Shown: positions 9,197-19,116, counted from the first letter of the stretch. The stretch: 64,000 bases of DNA from Sulfurimonas gotlandica GD1 (GCF_000242915.1 NZ_AFRZ01000001.1:620001-684000); one strand, 5' to 3'. Numbers and translations: made by a program. The notes: a model not told the origin generated them from the letters alone.

Positions 9197-10158
9197 TATT
9201 TCTCTCCTGGACCTTTTTTAATCTCTTCTTGTTTAAATAAAATATCACCAGGACTTCTTTCATACTGGTTTAATGCACCTTCTATTCTTATCATTAAGTG
9301 TTGTAATTCAATAAGTGTATTATTCATTGTAGGAACGATGTCAGTAGATATCTCTTTTAAATTAAAATCCCCACTATCCACGGCTAGTTTAAACCTGTCC
9401 ATAGAAGCTTTAATCCCAAGATAACTGTTCATTATTGACGAGAAAGTTTTTGCTATTTTATTTTCCCAAGCGACACTATTATCTACAAAGTGCTCGATTT
9501 TTGGCATCATAACATCTATTTTTTTTGTAGCATTATCAAAGTTTTTTATTGATGAGTGAAAGTTAGCTATGGCTTCATCACTCAGAAGCTTATCCATCTG
9601 AGTCATAAAAGATGCGGTTGATTTTAATAGTAGCGTTATATTTTCTTGATTATTTTCAGCTAAAAGCTTTTGTGTACCGCTTAGTGTTTTAGATAATTTA
9701 GTAGAGACACTTTCAAGTGATTTTTCAAATTGTTCAAAAAAAGAATCTTCCGTTTTTATAACAGGATATTCTTCACCCTCTTTAGCCACCAGGTTAGCAG
9801 CACCATTATCTCCCAAACTTAAGTTAATGTAACTAAGTCCTGTAATACCCTGAGCAGTTAGCTTTGCAACAGTAGTTTCTTTTACAGGTGTAGTTTTTAA
9901 TATTGTTACTTGAACTTCTACCTGTTCTGAGTTTTTAGGATTAATTCTTAGTCTACTTACTTTTCCTACACTAATTCCTCTATACTTAACAGCAGCATCA
10001 AGATTAAGACCAAGCACAGACTCGTCAAAGAGTATGTTGTATTTTTGAGTCTGTGTTTCTTCTGCTGGTTTTAACAGCCAGTAAGTAAATGCTAACATTA
10101 AAGTGACCCCAAGTAGGACCATAAAACCTACTACTGTATAGTTAACTTTATTATTCAA
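9196..10158 (-). CDS. mlaD: MCE-domain lipid-binding protein, MlaD type
   Basis: Periplasmic substrate-binding component anchored in the inner membrane by one N-terminal helix. An MCE domain follows at about residues 30-120 (YNILFDESVLGLNLDAAVKYRGISVGKV), then a long helical and coiled tail (FFEQFEKSLESVSTKLSKTL). I place the start at TTG 10158. AGGGG lies five bases upstream, and the protein then begins with NNKVNYTVVGF, the usual MCE beginning, with 8 bases of overlap with mlaF. The longer frame from ATG 10191 adds 11 residues that only overlap the ATPase gene. Length is about 320 residues. Confidence 0.88.
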   Translation of the reverse strand: MNNKVNYTVVGFMVLLGVTLMLAFTYWLLKPAEETQTQKYNILFDESVLGLNLDAAVKYRGISVGKVSRLRINPKNSEQVEVQVTILKTTPVKETTVAKLTAQGITGLSYINLSLGDNGAANLVAKEGEEYPVIKTEDSFFEQFEKSLESVSTKLSKTLSGTQKLLAENNQENITLLLKSTASFMTQMDKLLSDEAIANFHSSIKNFDNATKKIDVMMPKIEHFVDNSVAWENKIAKTFSSIMNSYLGIKASMDRFKLAVDSGDFNLKEISTDIVPTMNNTLIELQHLMIRIEGALNQYERSPGDILFKQEEIKKGPGEK

Positions 10159-10891
10159 AATTACCCCTAAAAAATGTTTGTATGAATTCACTTTTAGTAT
10201 TTTTAATATTGCTCAAATCACCCTCGTAAACTATTCTTTTATTGTCTATAATTGCGACTTTGTCAAGTGTATCATAAATTGATTGTAAATCGTGTGAAAC
10301 CATTACTATAGTTAGTCCTAAAAGCTTTCTGAGTTTAAGTATCAGTGCGTCAAATTCTCTCGCTGATATAGGGTCTAAGCCACTTGTAGGTTCATCTAAA
10401 AACAGAAGTTTTGGGTCCATAGCAAGCGCACGTGCAAGAGCTGATTTTTTCTTCATACCACCACTTATTTGAGAAGGATAAAGAAGAGCATCTGCGGATT
10501 TTAACCCAACAAGATTTATTTTAAACTCTACTATTTCATCTATCATCTTTTGTGAAAGATCTGTATACTCTTTTAACGGTAATGATATATTTTCTTTAAT
10601 ATTTAATGAAGAAAAAAGTGCACCTGCCTGAAATAAAACACCCCACTCTCTTCTTAACTTTTGTGCTTCTTCATGTCTAATACTACCAAGATCATGGCCT
10701 AAGACTTCTATTGAACCACTAGAATAGTTTTGTAACATTACCATCTCACGAAGGAGAGTTGTTTTCCCACATCCTGATGGACCTATTAGTCCATAGATTT
10801 CACCTTCATTTATACTAAGATTAAGTCCATCATGAACTATTCTCTCTTCAAAAATGGTCTTAACATTTCTCACTTCAATCATACTAGCCAT
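10151..10891 (-). CDS. mlaF: ABC transporter ATP-binding protein MlaF
   Basis: Cytoplasmic ATPase that powers the Mla-type phospholipid transporter. Walker A is GPSGCGKTT (about residues 37-45), the signature is ISGGMKKKSALARAL, Walker B with the catalytic Glu is LLFLDEPTSGLDP, and the H-loop is VSHDLQS. The modified signature SGGMKKK, in place of SGGQ, is typical of MlaF. The ATG overlaps the mlaE stop codon (TAATG). Length is 246 residues. Confidence 0.93.
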   Translation of the reverse strand: MASMIEVRNVKTIFEERIVHDGLNLSINEGEIYGLIGPSGCGKTTLLREMVMLQNYSSGSIEVLGHDLGSIRHEEAQKLRREWGVLFQAGALFSSLNIKENISLPLKEYTDLSQKMIDEIVEFKINLVGLKSADALLYPSQISGGMKKKSALARALAMDPKLLFLDEPTSGLDPISAREFDALILKLRKLLGLTIVMVSHDLQSIYDTLDKVAIIDNKRIVYEGDLSNIKNTKSEFIQTFFRGNFE

Positions 10892-11964
10892 TATATCCCC
10901 AGGTTTGTAAAAAGAATTGAGAATATTGCGTCACATATAATAACTGCAAATATAGATTCAACAACACTTTTTGTTGTATTGAATCCTATGCTTTGAGTGT
11001 CATCTTTAACTTCTAAACCACGATAGACCCCGATAGATGCAATAATAAATGCAAAAAATGGACCTTTACCTATCCCTATAAAAAAATGCTTAGCAGCTAC
11101 AACATCATTAAACCTATCTATAAAAAGCTGAGGGCTGATATCTAAATCTATAACTGCTACTAGTAATCCGCCAAACACACTCATTATATCTGCAACAAAA
11201 ATAAGAATTGGCATGGCAATCATAAGGGCTATTATTCTTGGAAGAACCAAAAATATATACGGATCGAACCCCATAGTTCTCATAGCATCCAACTCTTCTG
11301 TTATCTTCATAGCACCTATTTGTGCTGTAAATGCTGAACCACTTCGTCCCGCTATTACTATAGCAGTCATCAGTGGTGCCAGTTCTCTAAGCATAGAGAT
11401 TCCCAGCATATCCACTATAAATATATTTGCTCCGTATATCTTTAGTTGATATGCTGATTGATAAGCGACCACTAGACCTATTAAAAAACTTGTTAGTGAA
11501 ATAATTCCCAAAGCTTTAATTGCACTCTCGTTTATTTCAAAAGCTATCTCTTTAAACCTTATATTTTTAATGGTTTTTAGAGTATTGATTTTAGTTGCGA
11601 AAAGCTGACCGATAAATGCCATAAATGCAACAAAACCACTGTAATACAGATATGTGTTTTCACCTATAATATTTAGAAAATTCGGCCTAGTTTCCTCCGG
11701 TATCGCTTGTGAAGTTTTTTTTGATTTTAAAACTAATTCCAAAGTATCCAATATATCTTTATTGGTAGTAATTATATTTGATGTTATGTTTTTTTGAGTA
11801 AGCTTATGTATTAATGAGTTTATAAAGATAGATGCTGCAGTATCAAAGTAGACTACATCTTCTAAATCAAAATCAACTTTTCTAACTTGTGAAAAATCAA
11901 TTTCATCTATCTTATTTTGGTAAGAAGTCACGGTGTAAAGTGTAAACTCTCCTGAAAATTTCAA
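10891..11964 (-). CDS. mlaE: MlaE-type permease with N-terminal STAS domain
   Basis: Membrane permease of the phospholipid ABC transporter. About 90 N-terminal residues form a STAS-like domain (VDFDLEDVVYFDTAASIFINSLI), the role played by separate MlaB in E. coli. The permease domain (PF02405) follows with five or so membrane helices and the conserved stretch PLMTAIVIAGRSGSAFTAQIG, then EELDAMRTMGFDP. A fused MlaB-MlaE is common outside enterics. It is first in a four-gene operon running to the auxiliary lipoprotein. Confidence 0.92.
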   Translation of the reverse strand: MKFSGEFTLYTVTSYQNKIDEIDFSQVRKVDFDLEDVVYFDTAASIFINSLIHKLTQKNITSNIITTNKDILDTLELVLKSKKTSQAIPEETRPNFLNIIGENTYLYYSGFVAFMAFIGQLFATKINTLKTIKNIRFKEIAFEINESAIKALGIISLTSFLIGLVVAYQSAYQLKIYGANIFIVDMLGISMLRELAPLMTAIVIAGRSGSAFTAQIGAMKITEELDAMRTMGFDPYIFLVLPRIIALMIAMPILIFVADIMSVFGGLLVAVIDLDISPQLFIDRFNDVVAAKHFFIGIGKGPFFAFIIASIGVYRGLEVKDDTQSIGFNTTKSVVESIFAVIICDAIFSILFTNLGI

Positions 11965-11996
11965 GGAGAGTTTAGCATCTGAGAATGAATGGTTAA

Positions 11997-12491
11997 TTAA
12001 AAATCTCTCTCTAATAATTTGTTGACTTTTAGTATAGTAATAATTTTATCTTTTTGTTTACCAACACCATCAATCATAGTATCGTCTCCACTTATTGTGT
12101 CTGGAGCAGGCCCAATATTAGATTTCTTGATTCTAATTGCCATTGTTAGTCTATCTATAACAAATCCGGCAACATCATCGTCATCTTTCATAACAATAAA
12201 ACGAGTCTCATCACTATGTTTTTTCTCACTTAAACCAAACTTCAAACGAAGATCAATAAGAGGAATAACAGAACCACGAAGATTAAAAACACCCATTACA
12301 TACTTAGGAACCTGAGGTACTCTTGTCCAACTAAAAGGCTTGATAATCTCTTGAATTGATAAAATAGGAATTGCATATTCTTCTTCACCAATTATAAAAC
12401 CAACTAATTGTACTATATCATCTGATTGGTCTATAGAATCGCTTTGCTGCTCACCCTGTTTGCTAATTATTTCTTTTAATTTATCACTCAT
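11997..12491 (-). CDS. cheW: Chemotaxis coupling protein CheW
   Basis: Adaptor linking chemoreceptors to CheA. A single CheW domain covers about residues 25-160, with YAIPILSIQEIIKP, VMGVFNLRGSVIPLIDLR and ETRFIVMKDDDDVAGFVIDR. The ATG lies inside the cheA stop, so the two are translationally coupled. It is the last gene of the cheV-cheA-cheW unit, the order also known in Campylobacter and Helicobacter. Confidence 0.95.
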   Translation of the reverse strand: MSDKLKEIISKQGEQQSDSIDQSDDIVQLVGFIIGEEEYAIPILSIQEIIKPFSWTRVPQVPKYVMGVFNLRGSVIPLIDLRLKFGLSEKKHSDETRFIVMKDDDDVAGFVIDRLTMAIRIKKSNIGPAPDTISGDDTMIDGVGKQKDKIITILKVNKLLERDF

Positions 12492-14887
12492 TATAAGAAC
12501 TCCGTTTTAAAGTTAATATTTCTTTGAACTACACTTGATAGATAATCAGCAGAGTAAGGCTTAGTTATATACTCTACCATTCCAGACTCAACACCTCTCA
12601 TACGATCAGATTTACCTGTACGAGATGTAACTGCAATTAAAGGCATAGTTTTATATCTGTTGTATTTTTTTATCTCTGTAGCTAGAGTATACCCATCCAT
12701 TCTTGGCATCTCAATATCAATAAGCATTGCATCAAAATTATGATCACCCTGCTTTAAGATATTTAATGCTTCTTGTCCATCTCCAGCTTCAACCAATGTT
12801 ATGCCTGTTGCTTCAAGTGATTTTCTCATAATCATTCTATCTGTTTTAGAATCATCTACAATCATTACAGTATAGTCACTTGCTTTAGTCTTTTCCAGTG
12901 CAATCTGAGCAGCTCCTGATGTATCTGAAACTAAAGCTGTTGCTTTTACAGTTTTTGCCATATCCATAATTGCTACTACATCTACGATAAGTGTTACACC
13001 ACCATCACCACGGATTGTTGCTCCTGCGATACCATCAATACCTTTTAAGTACTCACCAAGAGATTTAATAACTATTTCTTCTTGACCTACTAAAGAATCA
13101 ACAATAAGTCCAAGTTTTTGAGTACCAAGACCAAGAACAACAACATACGCATGCTCGCTTGAATCTAAAATTCTTTCAACTTCGAATATATCTCCAATAT
13201 GAACTAAAGATAGTACATCATCTCTCAATCTCATAACAGAACGACCCTCTACTGTATAAATCTCATCTTTAGAGATTCTAACAGTTTCTAGTACTGACGA
13301 TAGTGGAATCGCATAATGCTCTTCTTGTACACCAACTAAAAGAGCTTGAATGATTGCAAGTGTTAGAGGAATTTTAAGTCTAATAGAACTACCTCGTCCT
13401 TTCTCACTCTCAATATCAATAATACCATTAACTTTTTCTATATTAGTTTTTACAACATCCATTCCAACACCACGACCTGAAACATTTGTAACAGCTGCAG
13501 CAGTAGAAAATCCTGGTTTCATAATTAGACTAAAAGCTTCTTTATCACTCATATTATCAGCTTCTTTTTCACTGATAAGATTTTTTTCCAATGCTTTATT
13601 TTTCAGCATCTCAGCATCAAGACCTTTACCATCATCGTCAATTTGAATAACGATTTGATTTCCTTCATTGTACGCTGTTAAAGAAATTGTACCTGTTTCA
13701 TTTTTTCCAGCAGCTAAACGTATCGATGGTATTTCTATACCGTGATCACAAGAGTTTCTAATAATGTGAACTAATGGATCACCAATCTCTTCAACGATTG
13801 ATTTATCAAGTTCTGTCTCTTCACCATCAATTTCGAGTTCAATTTTCTTGTTTAACTCTCTGCTTAAGTCACGAATCATTCTAGGGAACTTGTTAAATAC
13901 TTTTCCAATTGGCAGCATTCTTGTCTTCATAACCGCGATTTGTAGGTCAGTTGTAACAAGGGAAACAATAGAAACAACTTGATTTAACTCTTCTAAAAAC
14001 TCTTCACCCTCATAACGCTCTTCAACATCATCATTGATTTTAATAAGTCTATTTTTTGCAAGAACCAGCTCACCAATAAGGTTCATCAAGTGGTCAAGTC
14101 TTTTAACATCAACGCGAATAGTCTGCTCTACTGTAGTTGCTGATTTCTTTGCAGGCGCAGCAGCTTTAGTATCATTTCTTGGATCCTCTACTTCGTCAAA
14201 CACAGGAGACGGTGTTGGAGTCACATGAACTGGAGCAGCAGCTGGAGCTGGCTTAGAAGTCTCTTCTTCAACTACGTCTTCAGGAGAAGGAGGAGGTGCT
14301 GGAACATCTTCTCCTGCTGCGATCTTAGCTTCTCTTTTAGCTCTATCTTCAGCTTGTCTCTCATCAAGAAGTCTCAGAATCTCAGCCTCAACATCATCAT
14401 CAGACATATTTTCATAGTCCGGCTCATCAGATGCAACTTCCTCTACCACAGGTGCAACTTCTACAATTGGTGCAGATGCTTCTGGAGTTGGAACCGCTCC
14501 ATCTCCACCACTTACTTTGTCAAGTCTTGCCACACAAGCTGAAACATCCACTCCTGAATCTGAACTTGTATCACGAATAATGTTTAAGAGTGTTTTCATT
14601 AAATCTATAGACTCTAGAACAACATCCATAATATCTGGAGTAATAATCAACTCACCATGTCTAGCTTTATTTAAAACGTCTTCCATGTGATGTGTAAGGT
14701 GAGTTAAAACATCAAAATTTAGGAATGATGAAGCACCTTTAACTGTATGGGCAACGCGAAAGATTCCATTTAAAAGTTCTAAGTCTTCCGGTGTTGCTTC
14801 AAGCTCAACTAAATCTTCATCTAACTTTTCAACTAGCTCAAAAGATTCAACTAAAAAATCCTGTAATATTTCCTGAAATTCATCCAT
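12491..14887 (-). CDS. cheA: Chemotaxis histidine kinase CheA with C-terminal receiver domain (CheAY)
   Basis: Central chemotaxis kinase. Domains in order: HPt with phospho-acceptor His47 (VAHTVKGASSF); an acidic Pro/Ala-rich linker at about 130-260; the dimerisation domain (HLMNLIGELVLAKNRL); the HATPase domain (IIRNSCDHGIEIP, IDDDGKGLD, GRGVGMDVV); a CheW-like domain; and a receiver domain from about residue 680 with VDDSKTDR, phospho-acceptor Asp in LIDIEMPRMDG and Lys in ITKPYSA. The fused receiver is the CheAY arrangement of epsilonproteobacteria, thought to act as a phosphate sink. Length is 798 residues. Confidence 0.96.
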   Translation of the reverse strand: MDEFQEILQDFLVESFELVEKLDEDLVELEATPEDLELLNGIFRVAHTVKGASSFLNFDVLTHLTHHMEDVLNKARHGELIITPDIMDVVLESIDLMKTLLNIIRDTSSDSGVDVSACVARLDKVSGGDGAVPTPEASAPIVEVAPVVEEVASDEPDYENMSDDDVEAEILRLLDERQAEDRAKREAKIAAGEDVPAPPPSPEDVVEEETSKPAPAAAPVHVTPTPSPVFDEVEDPRNDTKAAAPAKKSATTVEQTIRVDVKRLDHLMNLIGELVLAKNRLIKINDDVEERYEGEEFLEELNQVVSIVSLVTTDLQIAVMKTRMLPIGKVFNKFPRMIRDLSRELNKKIELEIDGEETELDKSIVEEIGDPLVHIIRNSCDHGIEIPSIRLAAGKNETGTISLTAYNEGNQIVIQIDDDGKGLDAEMLKNKALEKNLISEKEADNMSDKEAFSLIMKPGFSTAAAVTNVSGRGVGMDVVKTNIEKVNGIIDIESEKGRGSSIRLKIPLTLAIIQALLVGVQEEHYAIPLSSVLETVRISKDEIYTVEGRSVMRLRDDVLSLVHIGDIFEVERILDSSEHAYVVVLGLGTQKLGLIVDSLVGQEEIVIKSLGEYLKGIDGIAGATIRGDGGVTLIVDVVAIMDMAKTVKATALVSDTSGAAQIALEKTKASDYTVMIVDDSKTDRMIMRKSLEATGITLVEAGDGQEALNILKQGDHNFDAMLIDIEMPRMDGYTLATEIKKYNRYKTMPLIAVTSRTGKSDRMRGVESGMVEYITKPYSADYLSSVVQRNINFKTEFL

Positions 14888-14897
14888 ATTTACACTC

Positions 14898-15839
14898 CTA
14901 CTTCATATGTGCACGAACAACTCGTGCAACTTCATCATAAAATGAGCTTGCTTCAAACTTAACTAAGTAAGCTTCTCCACCGGCTTCTTTACCTCTAATT
15001 TCACTAAAATGATCACTAATCGATGAGTTAAACACAATAGGAATATTTTTAAATCTTCCATCTTCTTTAACATTTGCAGCAAAATGGAAACCATCCATTT
15101 TCGGCATTTCAACATCAGAAATAATTATCTTTAATTGTTTTGATATATCATCACCATACATTTTATGAAGTTCTTCTAGCTTATCTAAGCCCTCTTGTCC
15201 ATCTCCAGCTTCAATAACACTAAAGCCCATCTTTTGTATGGCTTCTTTAACAATTTTTCTAGCCGTTAAACTATCGTCCAGTACAAGAGCTAAACCAGAA
15301 AAGTTATCCATGTGTTCTGGTATATGATCAATATCAGGTTCATAAAGACCCAATTCTTGGATAACACTTTCTAAGTCAAGAATAAGAAGTACATTATCAT
15401 CTTCTATTTTTGTAACACCAGTAATTTTACTGCCATCCATAGAGCCTGATCCACTTATAAAAGCAGCTGGTTCAATGTCACCCCAATTTATTCTTCTTAT
15501 TCTTTTTGCTTCATGAACAACAAATCCTATTAGAACATTATTAAACTCTGTAATAATAACTCTTGAGTTTGCTATAGCATTTGCCGGCTCAACGATACCC
15601 ATCCATTTAGCTAAATTTACAACGGGGATCACAACACTTCTTAAATCAAAAATACCTTCTATATATTCAGGTGTTCCAGGAAGTTCTGTTAGGCGAGGCA
15701 TCTTAATTATTTCACGTACTTTTGAAACATTTATACCGTAAATCCCCTCGTAAACTTCGCCGTCTTCTTCTTTTAGAATGCGAAAGTCAACAAGTTCCAT
15801 TTCATTAGAACCCACTCTCAGCGAATCGTCTATCTTCAT
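14898..15839 (-). CDS. cheV: Chemotaxis protein CheV
   Basis: A CheW-like coupling domain (about residues 15-165, VSKVREIIKMPRLTELPG and GIFDLRSVVIPVVNL) is fused to a receiver domain (about 180-313). The receiver keeps the acidic pocket (LVLDDSLTARK), the phospho-acceptor Asp in IIISDVEMPKMDG and the Lys in YLVKFEA. CheV modulates receptor coupling to CheA. It is first in the cheV-cheA-cheW unit, 10 bases upstream of cheA. Confidence 0.95.
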   Translation of the reverse strand: MKIDDSLRVGSNEMELVDFRILKEEDGEVYEGIYGINVSKVREIIKMPRLTELPGTPEYIEGIFDLRSVVIPVVNLAKWMGIVEPANAIANSRVIITEFNNVLIGFVVHEAKRIRRINWGDIEPAAFISGSGSMDGSKITGVTKIEDDNVLLILDLESVIQELGLYEPDIDHIPEHMDNFSGLALVLDDSLTARKIVKEAIQKMGFSVIEAGDGQEGLDKLEELHKMYGDDISKQLKIIISDVEMPKMDGFHFAANVKEDGRFKNIPIVFNSSISDHFSEIRGKEAGGEAYLVKFEASSFYDEVARVVRAHMK

Positions 15840-15841
15840 AT

Positions 15842-16597
15842 TTAATATCTCCTGACCGTATCGTCTTGTATAGAAAAAATATTTTCTTCTAACAATTCAA
15901 CGTCTTTGAACGATTTTACAATAAAATATCTTTGATTGCAAGCAAAAGCTGCTAAATTTATATATCTAAAATCTTCAAGTTCTAGCATTTTATTTTGATG
16001 AAAATGCCCCTCTATAAAGTAGTTACATTGGTATTTATTATCTAATCTTTTTTCTATAAACTCTCTAAAGCCTCTAAACTCTTTACAGTCATCTTTTTTA
16101 CTTAAATACTCATCTAATCTATTTATAATTAAGTGTCTTGATATAGAATCTAAAATATTTAAAACACTAATAACAAATGGATTTCTGACAATAGAAGTAT
16201 ATATATTATAAAATAAAGGGCTCTCTATATCACCATGTGCCAGTAAAACTTTTTTGCTTCCATACTCTACTTTTAGAGGTTGTTCTTTGATACCAAAAAC
16301 TTTTACTTTTGGAAAAACTTTTTTTAAGTTGAAATCATGGTTTCCTTCTAGGTATATCACTTCGATTGTCTGAGATATCTCGTTTAATATGCTTACAGCT
16401 TGAGAGTTTACTTCTTGCGTATATGGTACATTGCCAAAAAGTGTATCAAAAATGTCACCCATGAGTATGAGCTGAGTAGGTTGAAGTTGTTTTGCATGGA
16501 TTGCTTTTAAGAAGTCCAGAAACTCTGGGCGAATGTGCGAGTAGTGTGCATCTGAGACAACAAATGCACCCTCTTTTAACTCTATATTATGGGACAT
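15842..16597 (-). CDS. LpxH-like metallophosphoesterase (UDP-2,3-diacylglucosamine diphosphatase)
   Basis: A calcineurin-fold phosphatase with all metal motifs in order: VVSDAHYSH, LMGDIFD, LEGNHDF, LLAHGDIE and FIEGHFHQ. This pattern and the 251-residue length fit LpxH-type enzymes, which remove UMP from UDP-2,3-diacylglucosamine in lipid A synthesis. Sequence alone does not exclude another phosphoesterase role. It overlaps the argC 3' end by 11 bases and is followed after two bases by cheV, although no functional link with chemotaxis is evident. Confidence 0.78.
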   Translation of the reverse strand: MSHNIELKEGAFVVSDAHYSHIRPEFLDFLKAIHAKQLQPTQLILMGDIFDTLFGNVPYTQEVNSQAVSILNEISQTIEVIYLEGNHDFNLKKVFPKVKVFGIKEQPLKVEYGSKKVLLAHGDIESPLFYNIYTSIVRNPFVISVLNILDSISRHLIINRLDEYLSKKDDCKEFRGFREFIEKRLDNKYQCNYFIEGHFHQNKMLELEDFRYINLAAFACNQRYFIVKSFKDVELLEENIFSIQDDTVRRY

Positions 16598-17591
16598 AAG
16601 CTATATTTGGTATCCCATCTTTTTGACATAAACCCATCATTATATTAGCATTTACAACAGCTTGAGATGAAGCGCCTCTCATAAGATTGTCTATAGCACT
16701 CGATATAAAAAGTATATTGCCTTTTTGTTTTACATATAAATCACAAAAATTTGTCCCTGCTACATTTTTCATATCAACAGGGTTCTCACTAATACGAACA
16801 AAAGGCTCATCTTTATAAAACTCTTTTAGCACGCTTGATGCATCAAAATCTTGACTTACTTGAATGTAGATAGACGAGATCATTCCACGAGTCAAAGGGA
16901 TAAGATGAGGAACAAAATTCACCTCATCAAAATCTACTCCAAGCTTTTGTGCAATCTCTGGAGCATGTCTGTGCATAAGTGGGTTATAGGCGAATAGATT
17001 ATCATTTACATTCACAAAGTGAGTAACATCACTAAGTTTTTTTCCTGCTCCACTTACACCAGTTTTAGCATCTATTATAATCGGCGTATTTTCTACTCTT
17101 TTATCCATAAATGGAAGAAGTCCTAAAAGTGCAGAAGTTGGGAAACAACCAGGATTTGCTACAAGTTTTGCAGACTTCAACTCTTCTCGATACATCTCTG
17201 GAAGACCATAAACAACATGCTCTAAGTTCTGGGGATCTGTATGTGGTGTATAGAACTCTTCATAGATATCTTGAGGTAGTCTGTAATCAGCTGAGAGATC
17301 AACTACTTTTACACCCTTAGCAATAAGTGGTTTGACATACGCCATAGCTGTTTTGTGAGGAAGCGCTAAGAAAACAAGCTCACAACTAGAAGCACAAGCT
17401 TCTATGTCAGCTTTTTGAACTTCCAAGTTACACACACCTTGGAGTGATGGATGCAATTTATCTATAGTTGTTTCACCCTCAGAGTTAGCAACATAAGCCA
17501 GAGTAAACTTTGGATGGTTAATAAGAATTTTTACAAGTTCCAAGCCAGTGTAACCACTAGCTCCGATAACTCCTACATTAATGACACTCAA
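16587..17591 (-). CDS. argC: N-acetyl-gamma-glutamyl-phosphate reductase
   Basis: NADPH-dependent third step of arginine biosynthesis. The N-terminal nucleotide motif is GVIGASGYTGLEL, the active-site Cys lies in LVANPGCFPTSA, and HRHAPEI and VPHLIPLTRGM are family signatures. I place the start at TTG 17591, because AGGAG lies six bases upstream. The TTG at 17597 that opens the longer frame is only two bases from that site. It overlaps greA by 14 bases. About 334 residues. Confidence 0.93.
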   Translation of the reverse strand: MSVINVGVIGASGYTGLELVKILINHPKFTLAYVANSEGETTIDKLHPSLQGVCNLEVQKADIEACASSCELVFLALPHKTAMAYVKPLIAKGVKVVDLSADYRLPQDIYEEFYTPHTDPQNLEHVVYGLPEMYREELKSAKLVANPGCFPTSALLGLLPFMDKRVENTPIIIDAKTGVSGAGKKLSDVTHFVNVNDNLFAYNPLMHRHAPEIAQKLGVDFDEVNFVPHLIPLTRGMISSIYIQVSQDFDASSVLKEFYKDEPFVRISENPVDMKNVAGTNFCDLYVKQKGNILFISSAIDNLMRGASSQAVVNANIMMGLCQKDGIPNIAYVP

Positions 17592-18075
17592 ATACAATCT
17601 CCTGATATTTAACTTCTTCTATCTCGTACTCTTTAGCACCGCCTGGAAGTACAACTTTCACTTCATCACCTTCTTCACGACCAAGAAGTTGTTTTGCTAG
17701 AGGTGAAGCAAAAGAGATTAATCCCATATCAGGATTACTCTCACAGCCACCGACTATAGTATATGTAACTGTTTCATCACTATCCATATCTGTCATAACC
17801 ACGGTTGATCCAAAACTGATTTTTGCATGCTCTAGCTCACTTGGGTCTACTATGCGAGAACAGCCTAAAATAGAAGCTAAATCAGCTAAACGATTGTCTA
17901 TATTTCTTTGAGCCTCTTTAGCTGCATGGTATTCAGCGTTTTCTTTTAAATCACCATGTTCCAATGCTTCTTCAATTGCTTTTACAATTTCTGGTCTTTT
18001 TACTTCTTTTAAATCTCTTACTTCTGCTTGTAATTTTTCGTAACCGAAAAGTGTCATTGGTTCGACTTTATCCAT
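17578..18075 (-). CDS. greA: Transcription elongation factor GreA
   Basis: Stimulates RNA cleavage by backtracked RNA polymerase. The N-terminal coiled coil spans about residues 10-75, with the acidic tip (LEHGDLKENAEYHAAKE). The C-terminal FKBP-like domain has SFGSTVVMTD and ISFASPLAKQLLGREEGDEV. The length of 165 residues is typical. The ATG at 18075 has AAGAGA upstream. Confidence 0.96.
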   Translation of the reverse strand: MDKVEPMTLFGYEKLQAEVRDLKEVKRPEIVKAIEEALEHGDLKENAEYHAAKEAQRNIDNRLADLASILGCSRIVDPSELEHAKISFGSTVVMTDMDSDETVTYTIVGGCESNPDMGLISFASPLAKQLLGREEGDEVKVVLPGGAKEYEIEEVKYQEIVFECH

Positions 18076-18123
18076 AATTGTTCTCTTTATTAAATTTTTT
18101 TATTTTAATGATTATATCAAATT

Positions 18124-19116
18124 TTAGTAGATTCTTGGCTTTGTCACAACTTTGAGTGTAGCGTAGTTTTTATCGTTCATAAACTCTATAAGCTCATCAA
18201 AATTTTTATACTTCTCTTCTTCTATCAACGCTTCATCAGCCTGAGCGAAGCTGTCAAAATGTATTTTCTCACTACTTACTATCAACACATAAAGGTCATA
18301 TGTCTCTACCCCTTTTTGCATAAGCCCTGCTTCTGGTATAGTTTCAAACTCTTTATTTGGAATATTTTCTTGTTTTTCTTTTTTAATAGCTACATTTCTC
18401 ACAAGTGTTGAAACTGTACCGTCTTCATAAACTGTAAGTATAGATGCATAACCATTCTTTGCAGACTTAACTTTGAAGAAAAACTTATCTTCATTGTACA
18501 AAATATTCTTAGGCTTATTGGTATTTATACTTATCTTAGAATTATCAACTGTTGTAAAAAACTTTGCAAAATCTTTTTTATCAAGGGCTTGAAGTATATT
18601 TTTGTACTTGATAAACCACTTTTTATCTTTTCTTACAAGCTCAAAGTTTATATCTTTTTTCAGTGCTTTTTTTAACTTCTTGGCAATAGTCGTATTTTTT
18701 ATGTAGCTATTTTGTTTTTCATTTTCAAGTTTTGTTGCTTTGACTTTACGAATAAACTTATCTAAAGATGGGATATTTTCATACTCCACGCACACAAAAT
18801 ACTTGCCATCACTAAACTCAGACTTTAAAAGTTCATAGTCATACAGAGTCGCATTTGAATTTTGGGCAGAACTAAAGTCTTCACTGCTTTTAAACTCTCC
18901 GTCTCTCACTTTTTGGCTCTGAGAAAAAGATGTCTTTACACTTACAGAGATTTGAGAAGTTATATCGTTAAATGCTTCTTGTTTTGCATGTACTTCATCA
19001 ACTCCACTTCCATAACCCACATAACTATTTGCTTTTGTCTTTTGGACATTGTGGTACCACATAGGGTTAGCAAATGCAGATGCTACTAGTACAATAATTA
19101 AAAGTATTTTTCTCAC
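18124..19116 (-). CDS. Exported LPP20/DUF4384-like protein linked to the caspase-like gene
   Basis: A 330-residue exported protein with signal peptide MRKILLIIVLVASAFA. The N-terminal part (YVGYGSGVDEVHAKQEAFNDI) resembles the LPP20 domain, in which secretory proteins carry a GxG-x-A-x-A pattern. The C-terminal half (FKVKSAKNGYASILTVYEDG, YDLYVLIVSSEKIHF) resembles DUF4384. There is no lipobox Cys. Its start overlaps the 3' end of the caspase-like gene by four bases, so the two are probably co-translated. DUF4384 proteins often occur beside caspase-fold proteins; a shared envelope function is inferred. Function unknown. Confidence 0.7.
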   Translation of the reverse strand: MRKILLIIVLVASAFANPMWYHNVQKTKANSYVGYGSGVDEVHAKQEAFNDITSQISVSVKTSFSQSQKVRDGEFKSSEDFSSAQNSNATLYDYELLKSEFSDGKYFVCVEYENIPSLDKFIRKVKATKLENEKQNSYIKNTTIAKKLKKALKKDINFELVRKDKKWFIKYKNILQALDKKDFAKFFTTVDNSKISINTNKPKNILYNEDKFFFKVKSAKNGYASILTVYEDGTVSTLVRNVAIKKEKQENIPNKEFETIPEAGLMQKGVETYDLYVLIVSSEKIHFDSFAQADEALIEEEKYKNFDELIEFMNDKNYATLKVVTKPRIY

